Counted from the stretch's first letter, positions 47,207 to 60,994 are shown. The stretch is DNA of 64,000 nucleotides from Malus domestica (GCF_042453785.1 NC_091664.1:31048501-31112500); one strand, 5' to 3'. Notes: generated by a model not told the origin, from the sequence alone. Numbers and translations are program-made.

Positions 47207-49200
47207 CCTATGCATATATATGATACATGTAGCAACCAAATTATTGCCAGTTAATGAATTGAATTTTGAATTTCGACGAGGTAAATAAACTTGGAATTTT
47301 AATAAAACGTCGGAATTTCTAAATTGAAATACATCAATCCTCTTATTCATGTTTGAGGGCAAACGACAATGGATTTTAATAGAAATTATGTAACAATACA
47401 ATCTTCAAATAGGGTATCCTGGATAAACCTTATTCACTTGAATTGCTTGGAAATTGATTGGAAAAAGCGAAAAATTAATTTAAAGAAGAAATTTCTAGGC
47501 ATCATATAGCAAGCAATCGAACAAAATAACACTATCCCAAGTAATGAAAAATAAATAGAAACAAACATGATAAATTAATCCATTAATCTGGAATTTAGTT
47601 TTCCCCTAGCAAGACATATTCAAGAACCTCAGCAAATTAACTAAAATAATCTTAAACGTAAGGTCTAATTACCTGATCGATCTGTGCGAGCTGCTACTTT
47701 GCTTGACTTGATTTCATGGTAAATCCAGGTAAAGGTAAATTTAAATCTATTGGAATTTTATAATTACCACCACAAGGCTCTTCGGCTGAAGTGAAAGCAT
47801 AGGAGGAACCCTAATAAAAATAACTCGTAGTCGATGGAGAGGAAGGGTTTAAAGCAGACGGCGGATGAAGTCTGCATGCGACACGCGTTGATAAAAGTCT
47901 GCATGCGACATGCAGACGGATAGGATCGTATAATTGTCCTCAACGTGGCTGCAGAAAGCACCGCCACCTGCACCTCCGCCTCTGACTAGGCAAAAAATAC
48001 CCCCACATGCTAGTTCACTCCTTCCATATAATATGTTAGAACGAATCGGTATGTCACTTGAATTTCTGAAACTGTTCGGTCCTTTAATGCCCTTAGTCTT
48101 GTCTCTGTTTAGAGAATTGCTTATATCACAAGCACCTATTGAAGACTGTTTCTACTACGAATATGTAGAAATATTACTAAAAATTTTACTATTTAAAAAG
48201 AAGAAGCACGTAATAAGTAATTTATACAACCCCTGTTATGATCCCGAATACTTAAATTTTTTTCTACTAAAAACAAGCCAATAGTGAGGAACGTTTTTAT
48301 TGGGTATTTTGGTCGCACGGTTTTGGAGACGACCAAAGATGCTTTTACAAGGAGAACTGCTTCTACGTTTTTCTGCCATACGCAGTTTTTTTTTTCTTGT
48401 TCCAAACATGATCTCTGCTATATGCAGTTGGAAGCGTGTTTAATTGTTATAAAATCATTTAACATTTACAAAAAGCAGTTTCAAACAAGTTCTAAAATTG
48501 AATCGTTTAGAAGTGCTTTTAAAATGATTGAAAGCGTTTTTGGTTATTTAAAAAAAAATTCGTAAAAGTGCAAGTGAATCTTGGAAAAACACTTGAAGTG
48601 CATCCTGCATGAAGCACATAATGGTGCTTCTTGTACGAAGCACTTCAAGTGCTTTTGAAATACAAAAATATTTTTATTAAAAGTACTTTTAACCATTTCA
48701 AAAAAACTTTGAAATAAGGAAACGCAAGCTACATAGACTCAAGGCCATGAAAAGTATAGGCCTATTATAATCTTTTTGGTGAAAGGCCCATGATTGTCAT
48801 TATTTTTTTTGGGCTTGGCCTTACTTTAGTATGTATTAATTGATTTTAAAAGGTTTTGATGAAGTTTAGTTGATGGGAGAAATTTCACATAAAACTTTGA
48901 TTCCCCGAAATTCAACGAATGTTAAAATACAAAATGAAAATTATCCGATTCTCTCGATCTCTCAACTTTTGTAGTTTTTTAAAATTAATTCTTAATTAGA
49001 AACACTTAATGTTATAAATTTCTTTAAAACTCTACTTGAATATATCCGAATTTTTAACAATTTCGATAAACTATCTTAAATTTATAATCTAATACACTTT
49101 ACACTTCAAAAAATTATTTCAAACTTAAATAACATACTTTTAAATTTATTAAAAAAAAAATCTCTCAAAATCCCAACCAAACACAATTACAGACAAAAAG
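47207..49200. other. Spacer between acidic protein gene and eIF3b, repeat-rich
   Basis: The left part may hold a leader intron of the acidic-protein gene. 48540-48720 carries GAAGCACTTCAAGTGC-type repeats. 48840-49190 is AT-rich with CTCTCAAAATCCCAACC near its end, resembling the MITE nested at 62239-62427. No gene was recognised. Confidence 0.4.
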
Positions 49201-49241
49201 ACATAAATATTTATCTTTTCGTTTTATTTCGCGGGGACCAG

Positions 49242-49283
49242 GTTCCAAGTTCCAAGTTCCAAGTTCCAAGTTCCAAGTTCCAA
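49242..49283. repeat. Six perfect copies of the 7-mer GTTCCAA
   Basis: The heptamer GTTCCAA is repeated six times without mismatch about 140 bp upstream of the eIF3b start codon. Confidence 0.97.
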
Positions 49284-49338
49284 CTGAGCAAATAACGCAT
49301 CCGCAACACAAGCGATAGCTGCTACACACAGTCGCACC

Positions 49339-49348
49339 AAAACCCTAA
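49339..49348 (+). promoter_or_regulatory. Telo-box upstream of eIF3b
   Basis: AAAACCCTAA lies about 75 bp before the eIF3b ATG. Telo-boxes (AAACCCTA) are common near the start of plant genes for translation and ribosome biogenesis. Confidence 0.5.
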
Positions 49349-49421
49349 AAAGCTTTCCTCTTCACCTCCGTCGCACTGCTGCGCGAGGCCCTCTCGAATA
49401 TCCGGCTTCTCCGATATAAAC

Positions 49422-52400
49422 ATGGCGGACGTCATGACGTACAATGACATAGAGGCGACGGCGGCCCGAATCGGAATCGACCTCTCGCAGCTGGACCTCG
49501 ATTCCATCCGCCTCCCTGCCGGCGAAGACTTTGGCATTATCAGGTAATCCTAGCTCCGAACCAAACCCTGACTTTCCAGAAAATTGATAGCAAGATTCGT
49601 TCTTTCCCAAACCCTATCGTGGTTCCATAAGTTTGATAACGGAAGTTCCTTTTTTTGGAATTTATTAATTTTGTGTTTTTGCTCTGTAGAAGCATGATTT
49701 GAGTATTTTTTTAATTAATTAAATGGTTGGTTTTTATGGTTGCGTAGTGATGATGAGGATATATACAATGTGGACAATTCAGAGTTGGACGCAGGGTTTA
49801 GCAACATAATTGTTGTTGATAACCTCCCTGTTGTTCCTTTGGAAAAGTTTGAGAAGCTCGAAAACGTCATTCGTAAAATCTATAGCCAGATTGGTGTGAT
49901 CAAAGACGACGGCTTTTGGATGCCTCTTGACCCCGAAACCAATAAAACCTTGGGGTATTGCTTCCTTGAGTTTAATACTCCTCAGGTATCTTTTGTCTCA
50001 TAAATGGCAAATTGTGTGTATATTGTGTTTCCAATGAAAATTCGCAGATTGATAGATACGCGTAATGAATAATCATCACTTGGGTCCCAAACTATGTCTC
50101 TGTGTGCGAACGATTGATATGTAACCTTGCATTGTTGTGATTGTAGGAAGCTGAGCTTGCCAAAGAGAGGACTCATGGATACAAGCTGGATCGATCACAT
50201 ATTTTTGTTGTCAACATTTTTAACGACTTTGATCGGTTCATGAGTGTTCCGGATCAATGGGCCCCTCCAGAAAGTAAACCGTATACACCAGGGGTAATTA
50301 TGCTCTAATCAATCAAATTTTTGGACATCATGAATTGGAAATAAGCTCTGGTATTTATTATGTTATCTTCTTGGGCATCATTACAGGAAAACCTTCAACA
50401 GTGGCTAACCGACGAAAAGGCCAGGGACCAACTGGTCATTCGTTATGGTGCAGACACGGAAGTGCTATGGAACGATGCAAGGCACCTGAAGCCGGAACCG
50501 TTCTACAAACGCACTGTAAGTGGATGTGTATTCCCCTTTACACATTGTTAATGTTTTCTCTCTAAACGGTCACCTTCTCTTATATTGGATACTTCAACCG
50601 AGAATAATCATATGTATTATCTGTTACAGTTCTGGACTGAGAGCTTCGTGCAGTGGTCCCCTCTGGGGACTTACCTGGCCACCGTTCATAGGCAGGGTGC
50701 TGCAGTCTGGGGAGGCGCCTCTACGTTCAATCGTCTGATGCGTTATGCTCATTCCCAGGTTATTTTTGGTTTTTGGTTTCAATTTGAGGGGGTATCTGTA
50801 TTTGTTTTCTCTCTCGGTCCTTACCCCTAACTGTCAACCGCAGGTTCGACTGATTGATTTCTCACCTGGTGAGAAATACTTGGTGACATACAGCAGCCAT
50901 GAACCAAGCAATCCTCGTGATGCAAATGTGAGTGAGATTCAATACTTTTTGTGATTTTTCTTTTCCCTTGTTTATGCTTCTAATGTGAAATTATTTTACA
51001 GAGGGTCGTGATAAACATTTTTGATGTGAGGACCGGAAAGGTAATGAGAGATTTTAAAGGAAGCCCAGATGATTTTGCTATTGGAGGAGCTGGAGGTGTT
51101 GCTGGGGTGTCTTGGCCTGTTTTCAAGTAAGTTTATATGATGCAAATGTGAAATTGAGTGTTTTGAGTGTTAACTGTATTTTAATGGTTTACCTTTCTTT
51201 TAATATTTGCAGATGGGCCGGGGGAAAAGATGACAAGTACTTTGCCAGGATGGGAAAAAATGTTATTTCTGTATACGAGACGGAAACATTTTCTCTTGTA
51301 GACAAAAAGTCAATGAAGGTGGAAAATGTCATGGACTTCAGTTGGTCACCAACTGATCCGATTCTTGCACTATTTGTTCCAGAACTGGGTGGTGGCAACC
51401 AGCCTGCTAGGGTGTGTGTCTTGTTCCATTTTACTTTCTGTTTTCCTAGATCTGGTCTTTTCCTCTTCCCCTTTTCTGTATTTCACTGTAGGGTAGTTAA
51501 ACTAATGCTTCGCTGATACAAATAGGTGAGTCTTGTTCAAATCCCTGCTAAGGAGGAGTTGAGGCAGAAGAATCTTTTCAGCGTCAGCGATTGCAAAATG
51601 TATTGGCAGAGCAATGGGGAGTATCTAGCTGTTAAAGTCGACCGCTACACCAAAACAAAGAAAAGCACATACACTGGATTTGAGCTTTTCAGAATCAAGG
51701 AGCGGGACATTCCTATCGAAGTCTTGGAATTGGAGAATAAGAATGACAAAATTATTGCATTCGCTTGGGAGCCTAAGGGCCACCGGTTCGCAGTAATTCA
51801 TTGTGATAACACGAACGCGAATAACAACCCAAGGCCCGACATAAGTTTCTACTCCATGCGAAGTGCTCACAATACTGGCCGTGTTTCAAAGCTCACTACT
51901 CTCAAGGGAAAGCAGGCAAATGCCCTTTACTGGTCACCTACCGGCCGCTTCATCATTCTGGCAGGATTGAAAGGTTTTAATGGGCAGCTAGAGTTTTACA
52001 ATGTAGATGAGCTGGAAACCATGGCCACCGCTGAACATTTCATGGCGACGGATATCGAATGGGATCCCACCGGAAGGTATAATTTTGGATATCTTACTTG
52101 TCAGTTGGTTTCTTACTTGCGTCTTGATTTTGACATGCTAGTTTTGTCTTTCAGATACGTAGCTACTACAGTGACCTCAGTCCATGAGATGGAGAACGGC
52201 TTCAACATATGGACATTCAATGGCAAGCTACTTTATCGGATACTAAAGGATCATTTCTTTCAGGTAATGCCATTATAGAGGAGGCACTGAATCTTTTTCG
52301 CATGCTCTATATTCTGACATATTACTCAATTTTTAAAAACTTTAATCATCTCTAATACAATTTACATCAAGGTTCTTACAACAGAAAAAGAAATGAAGGA

Positions 52401-52899
52401 ATTGAGTATAAAATAATTTAGTTTACAAATTATTGTAATGTCGTAGTGTTGTATGCAATGAAGTTTGTGATGATAGATTTGGAAGTACCAGATCCCTTTG
52501 TGACAAAATATAAATTCTAGTTGTAATAGATTCATGCTCTAACTGTGTACCCGTTTGTTGTAGTTCTTATGGCGCCCAAGGCCGCCATCATTCTTGACTC
52601 CTGAGAAAGAGGAGGAGATTGCAAAGAACTTGAAGAAGTACAGCAAGAAGTACGAGGCAGAGGACCAGGATGTTTCAATCTTCTTGAGCGAGCAGGATCG
52701 CGAGAAAAGAAGAATGTTGAAGGAGGAATGGGAGAAGTGGGTGGCTCAGTGGAAGCAGAAGCACGAAGAAGAGAAAGAGGTGAGGAAAAATCTTAGGGAC
52801 GGAGAAGCAAGTGATGAGGAAGAGGAGTACGAGGCTAAAGCTATTGAGGTCGAAGAGGTGATAAACCAGGTAGAGGAGGTCGTTGCTTTCGAAGAATGA
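49422..52899 (+). CDS. TIF3B1: Translation initiation factor eIF3 subunit B, 722 aa
   Basis: This is a core scaffold of eIF3, which recruits the 43S complex to mRNA. Exons are 49422-49543, 49748-49985, 50147-50293, 50387-50515, 50630-50758, 50844-50927, 51002-51126, 51213-51411, 51526-52076, 52155-52263 and 52564-52899; their sum is in frame. The N-terminal MADVMTYNDIEATAARIGID is plant-typical. An RRM follows (NIIVVDNLPVV, LGYCFLEFNTPQEAE), then a nine-bladed beta-propeller with the repeated pattern VQWSPLGTYLATVH, DFSWSPTDPILA, YWSPTGRFIILA. The C-terminal helix is rich in K/E (EKRRMLKEEWEKWVAQWKQK) and binds partner subunits. The length matches the Arabidopsis protein closely, and no defect was seen. 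Confidence 0.98.
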
Positions 52900-53360
52900 G
52901 TGGTGTTCTGATTATAATTTTGGAGCTTATGAATCTAGATCTTGTCTTTTGAACACTGTATAAGTACTTAATACATCTTTAGATTACGTTTCAGAGCATT
53001 TGGATGAATTTTGATCTTCATCCATGTTGCGTTTTTGTTTCTGAACTAATGTGTTTGACCGAAAGCGTTATAATTTGTTTCGGACTTCCAAAGAGTTGTC
53101 TACGCTACGTTATTAGTCGTGTTTTTATGTTTCTGTTCTGTTGGAATCCTGGTCCGTTTGATCCTTCGTTGTTGGGGCCTTACTGCACATCTAATGCATC
53201 ATTCGTCCGGTGCACGGCGTGCGCGCAAGTGATGAATTTAGCAAAAAACCGTAACAAAATTGATGGGTGATATGTTGACATGAATTGGAAGTTTATGGGC
53301 GCTCAAAACCAAATGAAAAGTTTAGATACCTGATGTGTCATTTACTTGAGTATTCATACA
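52900..53360. other. 3' flank of eIF3b
   Basis: Probably 3' untranslated sequence followed by spacer. The open frame at 53004-53270 has no coding character. Confidence 0.4.
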
Positions 53361-53369
53361 TTCGGGGAG

Positions 53370-53681
53370 TGTTACACATTCAAAGGCAAGTATTGTAATC
53401 TTATTGGGGTAAGGAATTAACCTTGTCAGATTCTACCATCTATCTTACATTAGATATTAACTTAGGGTTGTAACCCAATATCATATCTCTTACATTATAT
53501 ATAACCTTATTAGAGTTGTAATCCTATTGAAATAAAGAATTAACCTTTCCTGTTAGTATAAATAAATGCACAACGAGATAGGAAAACACATCTCAAAATT
53601 CACCAAATTCGTTGTTTCTCTATGTTTGCCGCACCTTTCTATTCTCTCTACAATTCATCAGTTAAATCAGGCCTACAACAG
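53370..53681. mobile_element. Solo LTR, Copia-like
   Basis: The stretch begins TGTTACAC and ends CCTACAACA. It contains a TATAAATAAATGCAC promoter-like motif and ATTGAAATAAAGAATTAACC polyadenylation-like sequence, the usual LTR plan. No internal element follows. A clean 5-bp target duplication was not found. It lies about 410 bp upstream of the Pelota start codon in the same orientation. Confidence 0.55.
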
Positions 53682-54088
53682 CAGGTGCAATCCAAGATCA
53701 ACCATACGACACCACTGTTTTTAAGTTTCTCATTGCTCAAAGACGTCGTCACAAAACGTTGCTGAATTTTTTTCATACGAACAAGTTATCAAAGCGCAAA
53801 AAAGAAACTTTATACAATCGAGTTATCGAAGCACAAAGGGATGGTTTCTATATACGCGTCAAACTGTGATAGGTTTAATCTGGAGCAATAGCACGGGTCT
53901 ACCGGAGCCCCGGGTAAACGACCCAGGAGTCTTTCGCACGTGCACGGGCGCACCACTACCGCCACTCAAACCGAAAGCTTCTTACGCTTCTCCTCCTTCG
54001 TCTTCCTTCCCCTCGTCGTCGGGACACCCAAAAATCAAAACTTTCTCCGTCGAGTTTATTCGGACAAGTAATCCTGTACAGCGAGACG

Positions 54089-57000
54089 ATGAAGATTGTT
54101 CGGAAGGACTATATTCCCGGCGGACCCGGCAGCGTTAAGGTAACTTATGATTGATTACTTCATAATTGTTACTGTTAATACAGTGATTCGTTTTCGCTGG
54201 TTTTGGTGTAAATCTGTAATTTTGATTTGAATTTTGGGTGAATTTTGAATTGGTGGGTGTGTCAGATGATACCGCTGGATTCCGATGATTTGTGGTATGC
54301 TTATAATTTGATTGCTCCGGGAGACACAGTCATGGCTGTCACTGTTAGGTAAAACCCTTTTTTTTTTTCTTAACATTCTGATTTACTGATTAATTGTAGT
54401 TCTAATGTTTATTTACTTGTTACAAATCCAGCTGAATTCAAATTTAATAATTTAATTGGAGGAATTTGAACTTAATTATTAGCTGCATTTAATTTGTTTC
54501 TAAAAAAACTTTCATTGTTTTTTTTTTTATTCGCTCGAAATTTTTTTCAAGGAGTAAGCTTGAGTGAAAACATTAGTGTATTTGTACTTGTGATAACATT
54601 GTCTGAGAAATTGTAGGAAGAAAGGACAAGTTTTACTTTGCAATCAGTGCAAGTCGAATGTTTCTATAATTCTGAGTGTATTTTTTCTTATATTCGGAGA
54701 TGGTATACGAATTCTTTTTTATTAAGATGTGCTCGGGAACCAGTTTGATTGGTCAACATGCATCCAGTAGCAATTTTCATGACAACCGTATGCATTGTGT
54801 AATAGGAAAGTTCTGAGAGAAGCGGCTGCTGGTGGAAGAGATTCAGAGCGCGTGAAGCTGAAGTTAGAAATCAAAGTCGAAGAGGTATGGAGAAAAATTT
54901 TGCTCTAATTATGCTTTTTGTTCGGTGTTATGTTCTTATTTTGTATGTTCCTTTTAGGTTGCTGATTATGACAAAGTAGGAGCTGTCTTGCGTATACGTG
55001 GGAAGAATATCCTGGAGAATGAACATGTAAAGGTGAATGTCGTCTTAAATTGAATTTAATACTGATCAATTGGGAATTTTCAAGTTCTGCTCTAAGCTTC
55101 TCATCTTCCTAATGTAGATAGGAGCATTTCACACTTTGGAGCTTGAGCTGCACCGACCTTTTGTGTTAAGAAAGGTATGATTTTTGTTGATCTGCATAAG
55201 TTTATAACAATCCATATTTATTTTTCTGTTGAATCTTTTGAGTTTCATGTGATATAAACCTGTTATGCAATGCATTGACTTGTGTCATGCTATGTTATAT
55301 GTTTTATAGGATGTCTGGGACTCATTGGCCTTGCACGAACTCCGTCAAGCTTCCGGTATATACTCTATTTTGCCCCCCAGCCTCCTCCGTTTTCCCCTGT
55401 TTATATATATTAAGATAAATAAATAAACTCTTTAGATTCTTAAATTAATGTTACTCCTCTTTCTTGTGATATTGACCAATTTCTCTTTGAAATGGTATAA
55501 TGCATAACCTCCTCCTTTATTATAGGGATAGAGATTGATATTTAGGTCTAATACTTACTTGATGCTCCTGTTTCTACGATTTTCAGATCCTGGTGCAAGT
55601 GCTGATCTAGCTGTAATTTTAATGCAAGAAGGATTAGCACATATTCTCCTTATTGGTAAAAGGTGTGCCTTACTTCATTCCCAACATGATTCGTTTAAAC
55701 GGTGACGAGTGATGGTGATGGTGCGGACCCATTGTCCATCCCTATACATTACTCTTGTAGTTATTATTTTCCCCTCTTTTCTGGTAGTTATTTGCATTAG
55801 GATCCTGGTTATATCCTTAAAATGTGTGTTAGGAAAACTGCTTGACAGATTGGTTAAAGTCTCTTCTTTATGAAATTGTGGATTTTGAAAATATCACTCA
55901 AAAAAGCTCAAAAGCCAAGATTGTGCATATGCATACTGTTATCCTGCATTACTTACCATGAACCTGAAATTATGACCTTATGAGACTAATGCTCTTGCAA
56001 CTATTTCTATCAGTATGACAATTACTCGTTCACGAATAGAAACTTCAATTCCTCGCAAGCACGGACCTGGGATTGCAGGTTATGAATCGGTACGTTTTTC
56101 TTTTAGAATTTTTTTTTTCTGAAATCAAGTTTTCTGTAATTATTGCATTACTAATATCTTTCCATCTTTTACAGGCTTTGAATAAATTCTTTGAGAATGT
56201 GTTACAGGTAATTTCAAATTGAGTTTTTCCCAGAAGCTCCTCACACAAACATAGCTTGCATCTAATGAGGCAGGTTTCTGTATGTGATAGGCTTTCTTGA
56301 AGCACGTTGATTTCAGTGTTGTTCGGTGTGCTGTGATTGCAAGTCCAGGTTTCACAAAGGTTTGATATGACTCTGTATGAGCCTTTGAAACTCATTAGTG
56401 TGAAATTGTGAATTTCCTTCAGGCCTTATTTTACTAGTGGACTAGCACTACATATAGAGCTTTCTTCTAAAATTAGTTACTTGTGGAATCAATCTTTACC
56501 TGGTTTTAAGAACTGACTTTTATGTAAATAGTAAAACAATTTATTTGATATTAATATGCGTTCTTATCTGCTTCAGGATCAATTTCATCGTCACCTATTA
56601 TTGGAGGCAGAGAGAAAACAGCTGAGAAATATTATTGAGAACAAGTCGCGGATAATTCTTGTGCACACAAGCTCAGGTTACAAGTATGGTCACATACTCA
56701 AACTACTACCATATTTATGTTGTAAATGTTCTGGATTCCTTGTTCCTGTATCATTTTCATTTTTCAGTCTTCATTTTCCATTGCTGGAGTTGGGGCTACT
56801 GGGGTTACTTTTTAGCAATGAGCTGTGAACACATCATGTTTATAACTTTGTATTTTATAGGGTGACGGGATTTACCAGTTCATACATCCAGTACATGTGA
56901 TACTAATTTACTCTTTATTATTTAATCTTGTTTCTGACTTGAGAATCAATACACTATTTCAGTGATCGTCTATGCTTTTCAATCTTAATTTACAAGTGTG

Positions 57001-58202
57001 TGGATTTTATCTTCTTGCAATGACAGGCATAGCTTAAGGGAGGTTCTGGATGCTCCAAATGTTATGAATATGATAAAAGATACTCAAGCAGCACAAGAGG
57101 TACAACACCCAACTTGGTTAATATTCGTAACTCCATAATTGTCATTGCTAAAATAAAGAAAAATAACATTGTATTGGGCCCTTTCTTCTTCAGGTTCGAG
57201 TTCTGCAAGATTTCTTTGGCATGCTTTCAAATGTCAGGTTCTAAACTGAAATATGTTTTGCCTTAATTTAAAGTTATACTTAGATGCCAACTTACCATCC
57301 TTTGGAACAATGATTGGAGGCTTGTTCTTGATAAGCATGTATACTAAGTCATTGATAGTTGAAGACCAAAAAATGTGGGTTGTACCTCTTAGCGAGCATT
57401 GAAGTTTGATTGATTTCATGATATCTAAGAAATCACTTAATACAAGGTCTTGCAAAGGGATTTGTGTATAGGTAGGTAGGTAAATACAAAAGAAGCTTTG
57501 AACATATCTGGTCATAGTAAGAAAACTAAGATAGGATGGAGAGTAACAGCCGCAAATGAGTTAAAAGGCAGCTTCAATTCAGTAGTTACTCCCTCCACCC
57601 TAAAAGTTAATATAAGTTGTCAATTAGTCTGTCGGAGGAATAAAATCTCTGTAATTTTTACTCGTATTCTCAAGCTTTTAGCATAGTTATTGAATTATTG
57701 TTGTCAAGCAGGATCCAGATCGTGCATGCTATGGACCGAAGCATGTTGAAGTTGCTCATGAACGAATGGCTATCCAAACCCTTTTGATAACAGATGAACT
57801 CTTCAGGTTAGTTTAATTGTCTCTTCTTTACTATCAATGAACTGGTCCAAAAGATCCTTTTATTATAGGAGAAATGTAGTTTAAAGGCTGTAACAATAAG
57901 AATTTCTCGATGGACAGGAATGCCGATGTTGTAGCGAGGCAAAGGTATGCCAATCTGGTGAAATCGGTGAAGGATTCAGGGGGCACTGTTCATATCTTTT
58001 CTTCTTTGCATGTTTCAGGAGAACGTAAGTATTTGCATCGTTCGTACCAATGCTGCTTTAAGTATCTGACACTTTTTATAAAAAAAAATTCTGAACCAAA
58101 CTTTCTAATCATCTTATCATATGAACAGAACTGGCACAAATAACTGGCATTGCTGCAATCCTTCGTTTCCCTCTACCCGACCTGGACGATATAGAGATGT
58201 AA
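54089..58202 (+). CDS. PEL1: Pelota, mRNA surveillance and ribosome rescue factor, 379 aa
   Basis: Pelota (Dom34) with HBS1 frees ribosomes stalled on mRNA (no-go and non-stop decay) and is linked to virus and transposon control in plants. Sixteen short exons are 54089-54139, 54266-54348, 54806-54884, 54958-55032, 55118-55174, 55310-55355, 55587-55662, 56014-56089, 56175-56207, 56291-56359, 56577-56683, 57027-57099, 57194-57232, 57712-57806, 57918-58024 and 58129-58202. The Sm-like N-terminal domain ([20 protein letters not shown]) is followed by the central eRF1-like domain ([39 protein letters not shown]) and the C-terminal domain ([20 protein letters not shown], then [20 protein letters not shown]). 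The protein ends [10 protein letters not shown]. As expected for Pelota there is no GGQ motif. Confidence 0.98.
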
Positions 58203-59146
58203 CGGAACAAGCGATCTGTTGGAAATCATCAGGCTTGTGTTGTAACGTATATGTTATAGTTAGCCTTCAATTTGTTACACCTACACAAATAACAGTTGTA
58301 ACGGGCTTATAGCAATTTCTTGTTTCATTTGTTTGACCACGACTCGTTAAAATGTTACGAGTATTGTTTATATCGTAATACGATAATCATATTGAGTGAA
58401 GTATATTTTTTACTTTAATTCGAATACTCCCGGCTCTTTTAATTATCTTTAGGTGCTGTGGGTACATGAAAAAACGGGGTGTTCCGAGTTGTGGTTGGTC
58501 CGAAAACTTTTGCCACCTGGTGTTACTAATCCATGTACTATGGTTGACACCGAGCATGTTATCATGTTATGAAGTTGTATCGAAATTTCGGAACATCCCG
58601 TGGAGACGGCAAATCAATGGAAGTCAAAGGGGTTTGCTATCCAGAATTACAAGAGTAAATTCCATCTCCTAAAACAGGTGATATTTGACCAAGTTGGAAA
58701 CAAACACAGGTGGTGAAAACAAATGAATGGATAACCTACATTTTTGGAACTTTATAATTTGAGGGGCTATTTTAAGAGGAATTCATCTGTATCCCGAAGA
58801 ATGAGGGATAAAATTGAATTAAGAGGAGATACAAAGATTGCAGTTTCGTTGTTTCTTTCGTTTCCTCGTTAGAGTAATCCACGAGAACGGAAGTGGTGGT
58901 TAGCTTTCTTACGCTCGAATGCCATGAACAAATATCTTAAATTCACAGCATTACTTGGCTAAGAAAGTTAATCACCTCTCCGTAGATTGTTGTTTTTGAG
59001 GGGGCTAAAGTATTTGTACGGCTCGAATGCTATAGTACTTCCCCCCGCTACCACGGCAAAAGTTTGGTGTATTACCAAACCCTTTCTTGAAGAACAAGAA
59101 ACAAGGAAAAAAGGAGAAAGAAAAATTTGTTTAGATTGTTGAAAAG
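58203..59146. other. Spacer between Pelota and the sugar transporter gene
   Basis: No gene or clear repeat recognised. Confidence 0.5.
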
Positions 59147-60848
59147 ATGTCGAGAGGGGCTGTCGTGGTTGTAAGCGGGGTACGGCAAAATGACGGTAAC
59201 ATCACCAACTTCGTGTTGGTGAATTGCCTGGTTGCTGCCTGGGCTGGTCTCCTCTTTGGTTATGACTCAGGTTGCCCTCAAGCTCTTATCAACCATATAA
59301 TTTCCTTTTACATTTTGTACTAACATGTTATCAAAATACATTTTTCACCGCAATCAATACAATGTTGATGTGCATCCGTTCGTTTTGCTTAGAGAATTTC
59401 TTTTAAAGAAGAAGGTATTTATGTAATGGTGGAAATGTTTTGCAGGAGGTGTGATTTCGAGGGAAGCTTTTCTGAGGAAGTTTTTTCCATCGGCATTCAA
59501 AGAAAGGGAAGCGGACAACGAAAACATGTACTGCAAACCACACAACCATCTGATGATTTTGTTCACCTCTTCTGTCTACATTGCAGCAATGGTATCCGCC
59601 CTGGTTGCTTCTCCAGTAACCAGGGCCTTCGGTCGAAACATTTCCATGAGCATTAGCGGCGCTACCTACTTGATCGGTGCCATCCTCAGTGCCGCCGCAG
59701 TGAACGCTGTAATGCTCATCATCGGTCGCATTTTCCTCGGCATTGGCATTGGTTTCGCCCTTCAGTCGAGTATAATCTTTTTGTCAGAAATGGCGCCGGC
59801 TTTTATCAGAGGAGCTCTCAACTTTATACTCCAACTGAATGTGACAATTGGGATTTTAGTGGCGAATTTCGTCAACCATAGCGCCGGACATATAAAAGGT
59901 GGATGGGGAGGGAGAGTTTCTTTAGCATCGGCAATTATTCCGGCGCTACTGCTTTTGGTCGGGTCTCTCTTCCTGCCGGACACTCCCAACTCCATGCTTG
60001 ACAGAGGCCAACCGGCTGACAAGGTAAAGAAACTGTTACGGAAAATTCACGGCACGTCAAATGTGGAGGTGGAGTTCCAAGACCTTGTTTTCGCCACCGC
60101 GGCTGCGAAAAAAGTAAACTCGCCCATGAAAAATCTCTTGTTTCATCCCAAGTACAGGCCTTACCTTGTCATGTGCATCTTTATTCCGATTTTCCAACAG
60201 CTCGCCGGCATCAACGCCATCACATTCTACGCGCCGACCCTATACAAGAAATTAGGGTTCGGTCACAAGGCCTCACTTATGTCCAGCGCTATAACCGGAG
60301 TTGTGAACGTTGTTGCTACGTGTGTTTCCGTCGCGGGTGTGGACACATTCGGACGGAGGCCCTTGTTTCTTGTAGGCGGTGTACAAATGTTTATATGTCA
60401 AATGGCGGTGGCAGCAATGATGGCGATCAAGTTTGGAATTTCGGGACATGGGAACATGTCGAAAAGCGAAGCGGATTTTTTGGTGATTTTAATTTGCTTC
60501 TACGTAGCAGCATTTGCTTGGTCTTGGGGGCCATTGGGATGGTTAGTACCAAGTGAAATATGCCCATTGGAGGTGAGATCAGCAGCGCAGGCACTGAATG
60601 TATCTGTCAACATGTTGTTCATGTTTGGAATTGCTCAATCTTCCCTCACTATGTTCTGCCACCTCAAGTTCGGTCTCTTCTTCCTCTTCGCCGGATTCGT
60701 GTTGATCATGACGGTTTTCGTGTTCTTTTTCGTGCCAGAGACGAAGAACTTTCGGATGGAAGACATGGACAGGGTGTGGAGGGAGCATTGGTTCTGGGGG
60801 AGGTATATACCCGAGCCGCAGGAGGTTTCTGACTGTGAGATGAATTAA
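59147..60848 (+). CDS. STP-type monosaccharide/H+ symporter, 508 aa
   Basis: This plasma-membrane importer of hexoses is driven by the proton gradient (major facilitator, sugar porter family). Exons are 59147-59270 and 59446-60848. Landmarks are NCLVAAWAGLLFGYDSGGVI (TM1), the extracellular lid with a conserved Cys in NMYCKPHNHLM, GRIFLGIGIGF, LPDTPNSMLDRG, IFQQLAGINAITFYAPTLY (TM7), DTFGRRPLFLVGG, AWSWGPLGWLVPSEICPLEV and the PETKNF end. Twelve membrane helices are expected. The TM4 stretch reads GFALQSSIIFLSEMAPAFIR, where STPs usually have FANQ and P-L-Y/F, so Asn is replaced by Leu. That could alter substrate choice. The two-exon structure is simpler than many STP genes. Confidence 0.95.
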
Positions 60849-60994
60849 TCAAAAGATCATCTCATGTTAATTTTTTGACAAAGTTCTAGGGTGGACTCTA
60901 GGTGCAAGTTAAATGTACAAATTTACCATGTGTACTTTCTTTCTTTGTCCATAAATGAACTTGATGAGCATTAGTTTTGGGAGATTTTTTTTTA

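Noticed and set aside
49242-49283. CRISPR-like array
   Set aside because: It is a 7-bp repeat with no spacers in a plant nuclear genome, hence a simple minisatellite.
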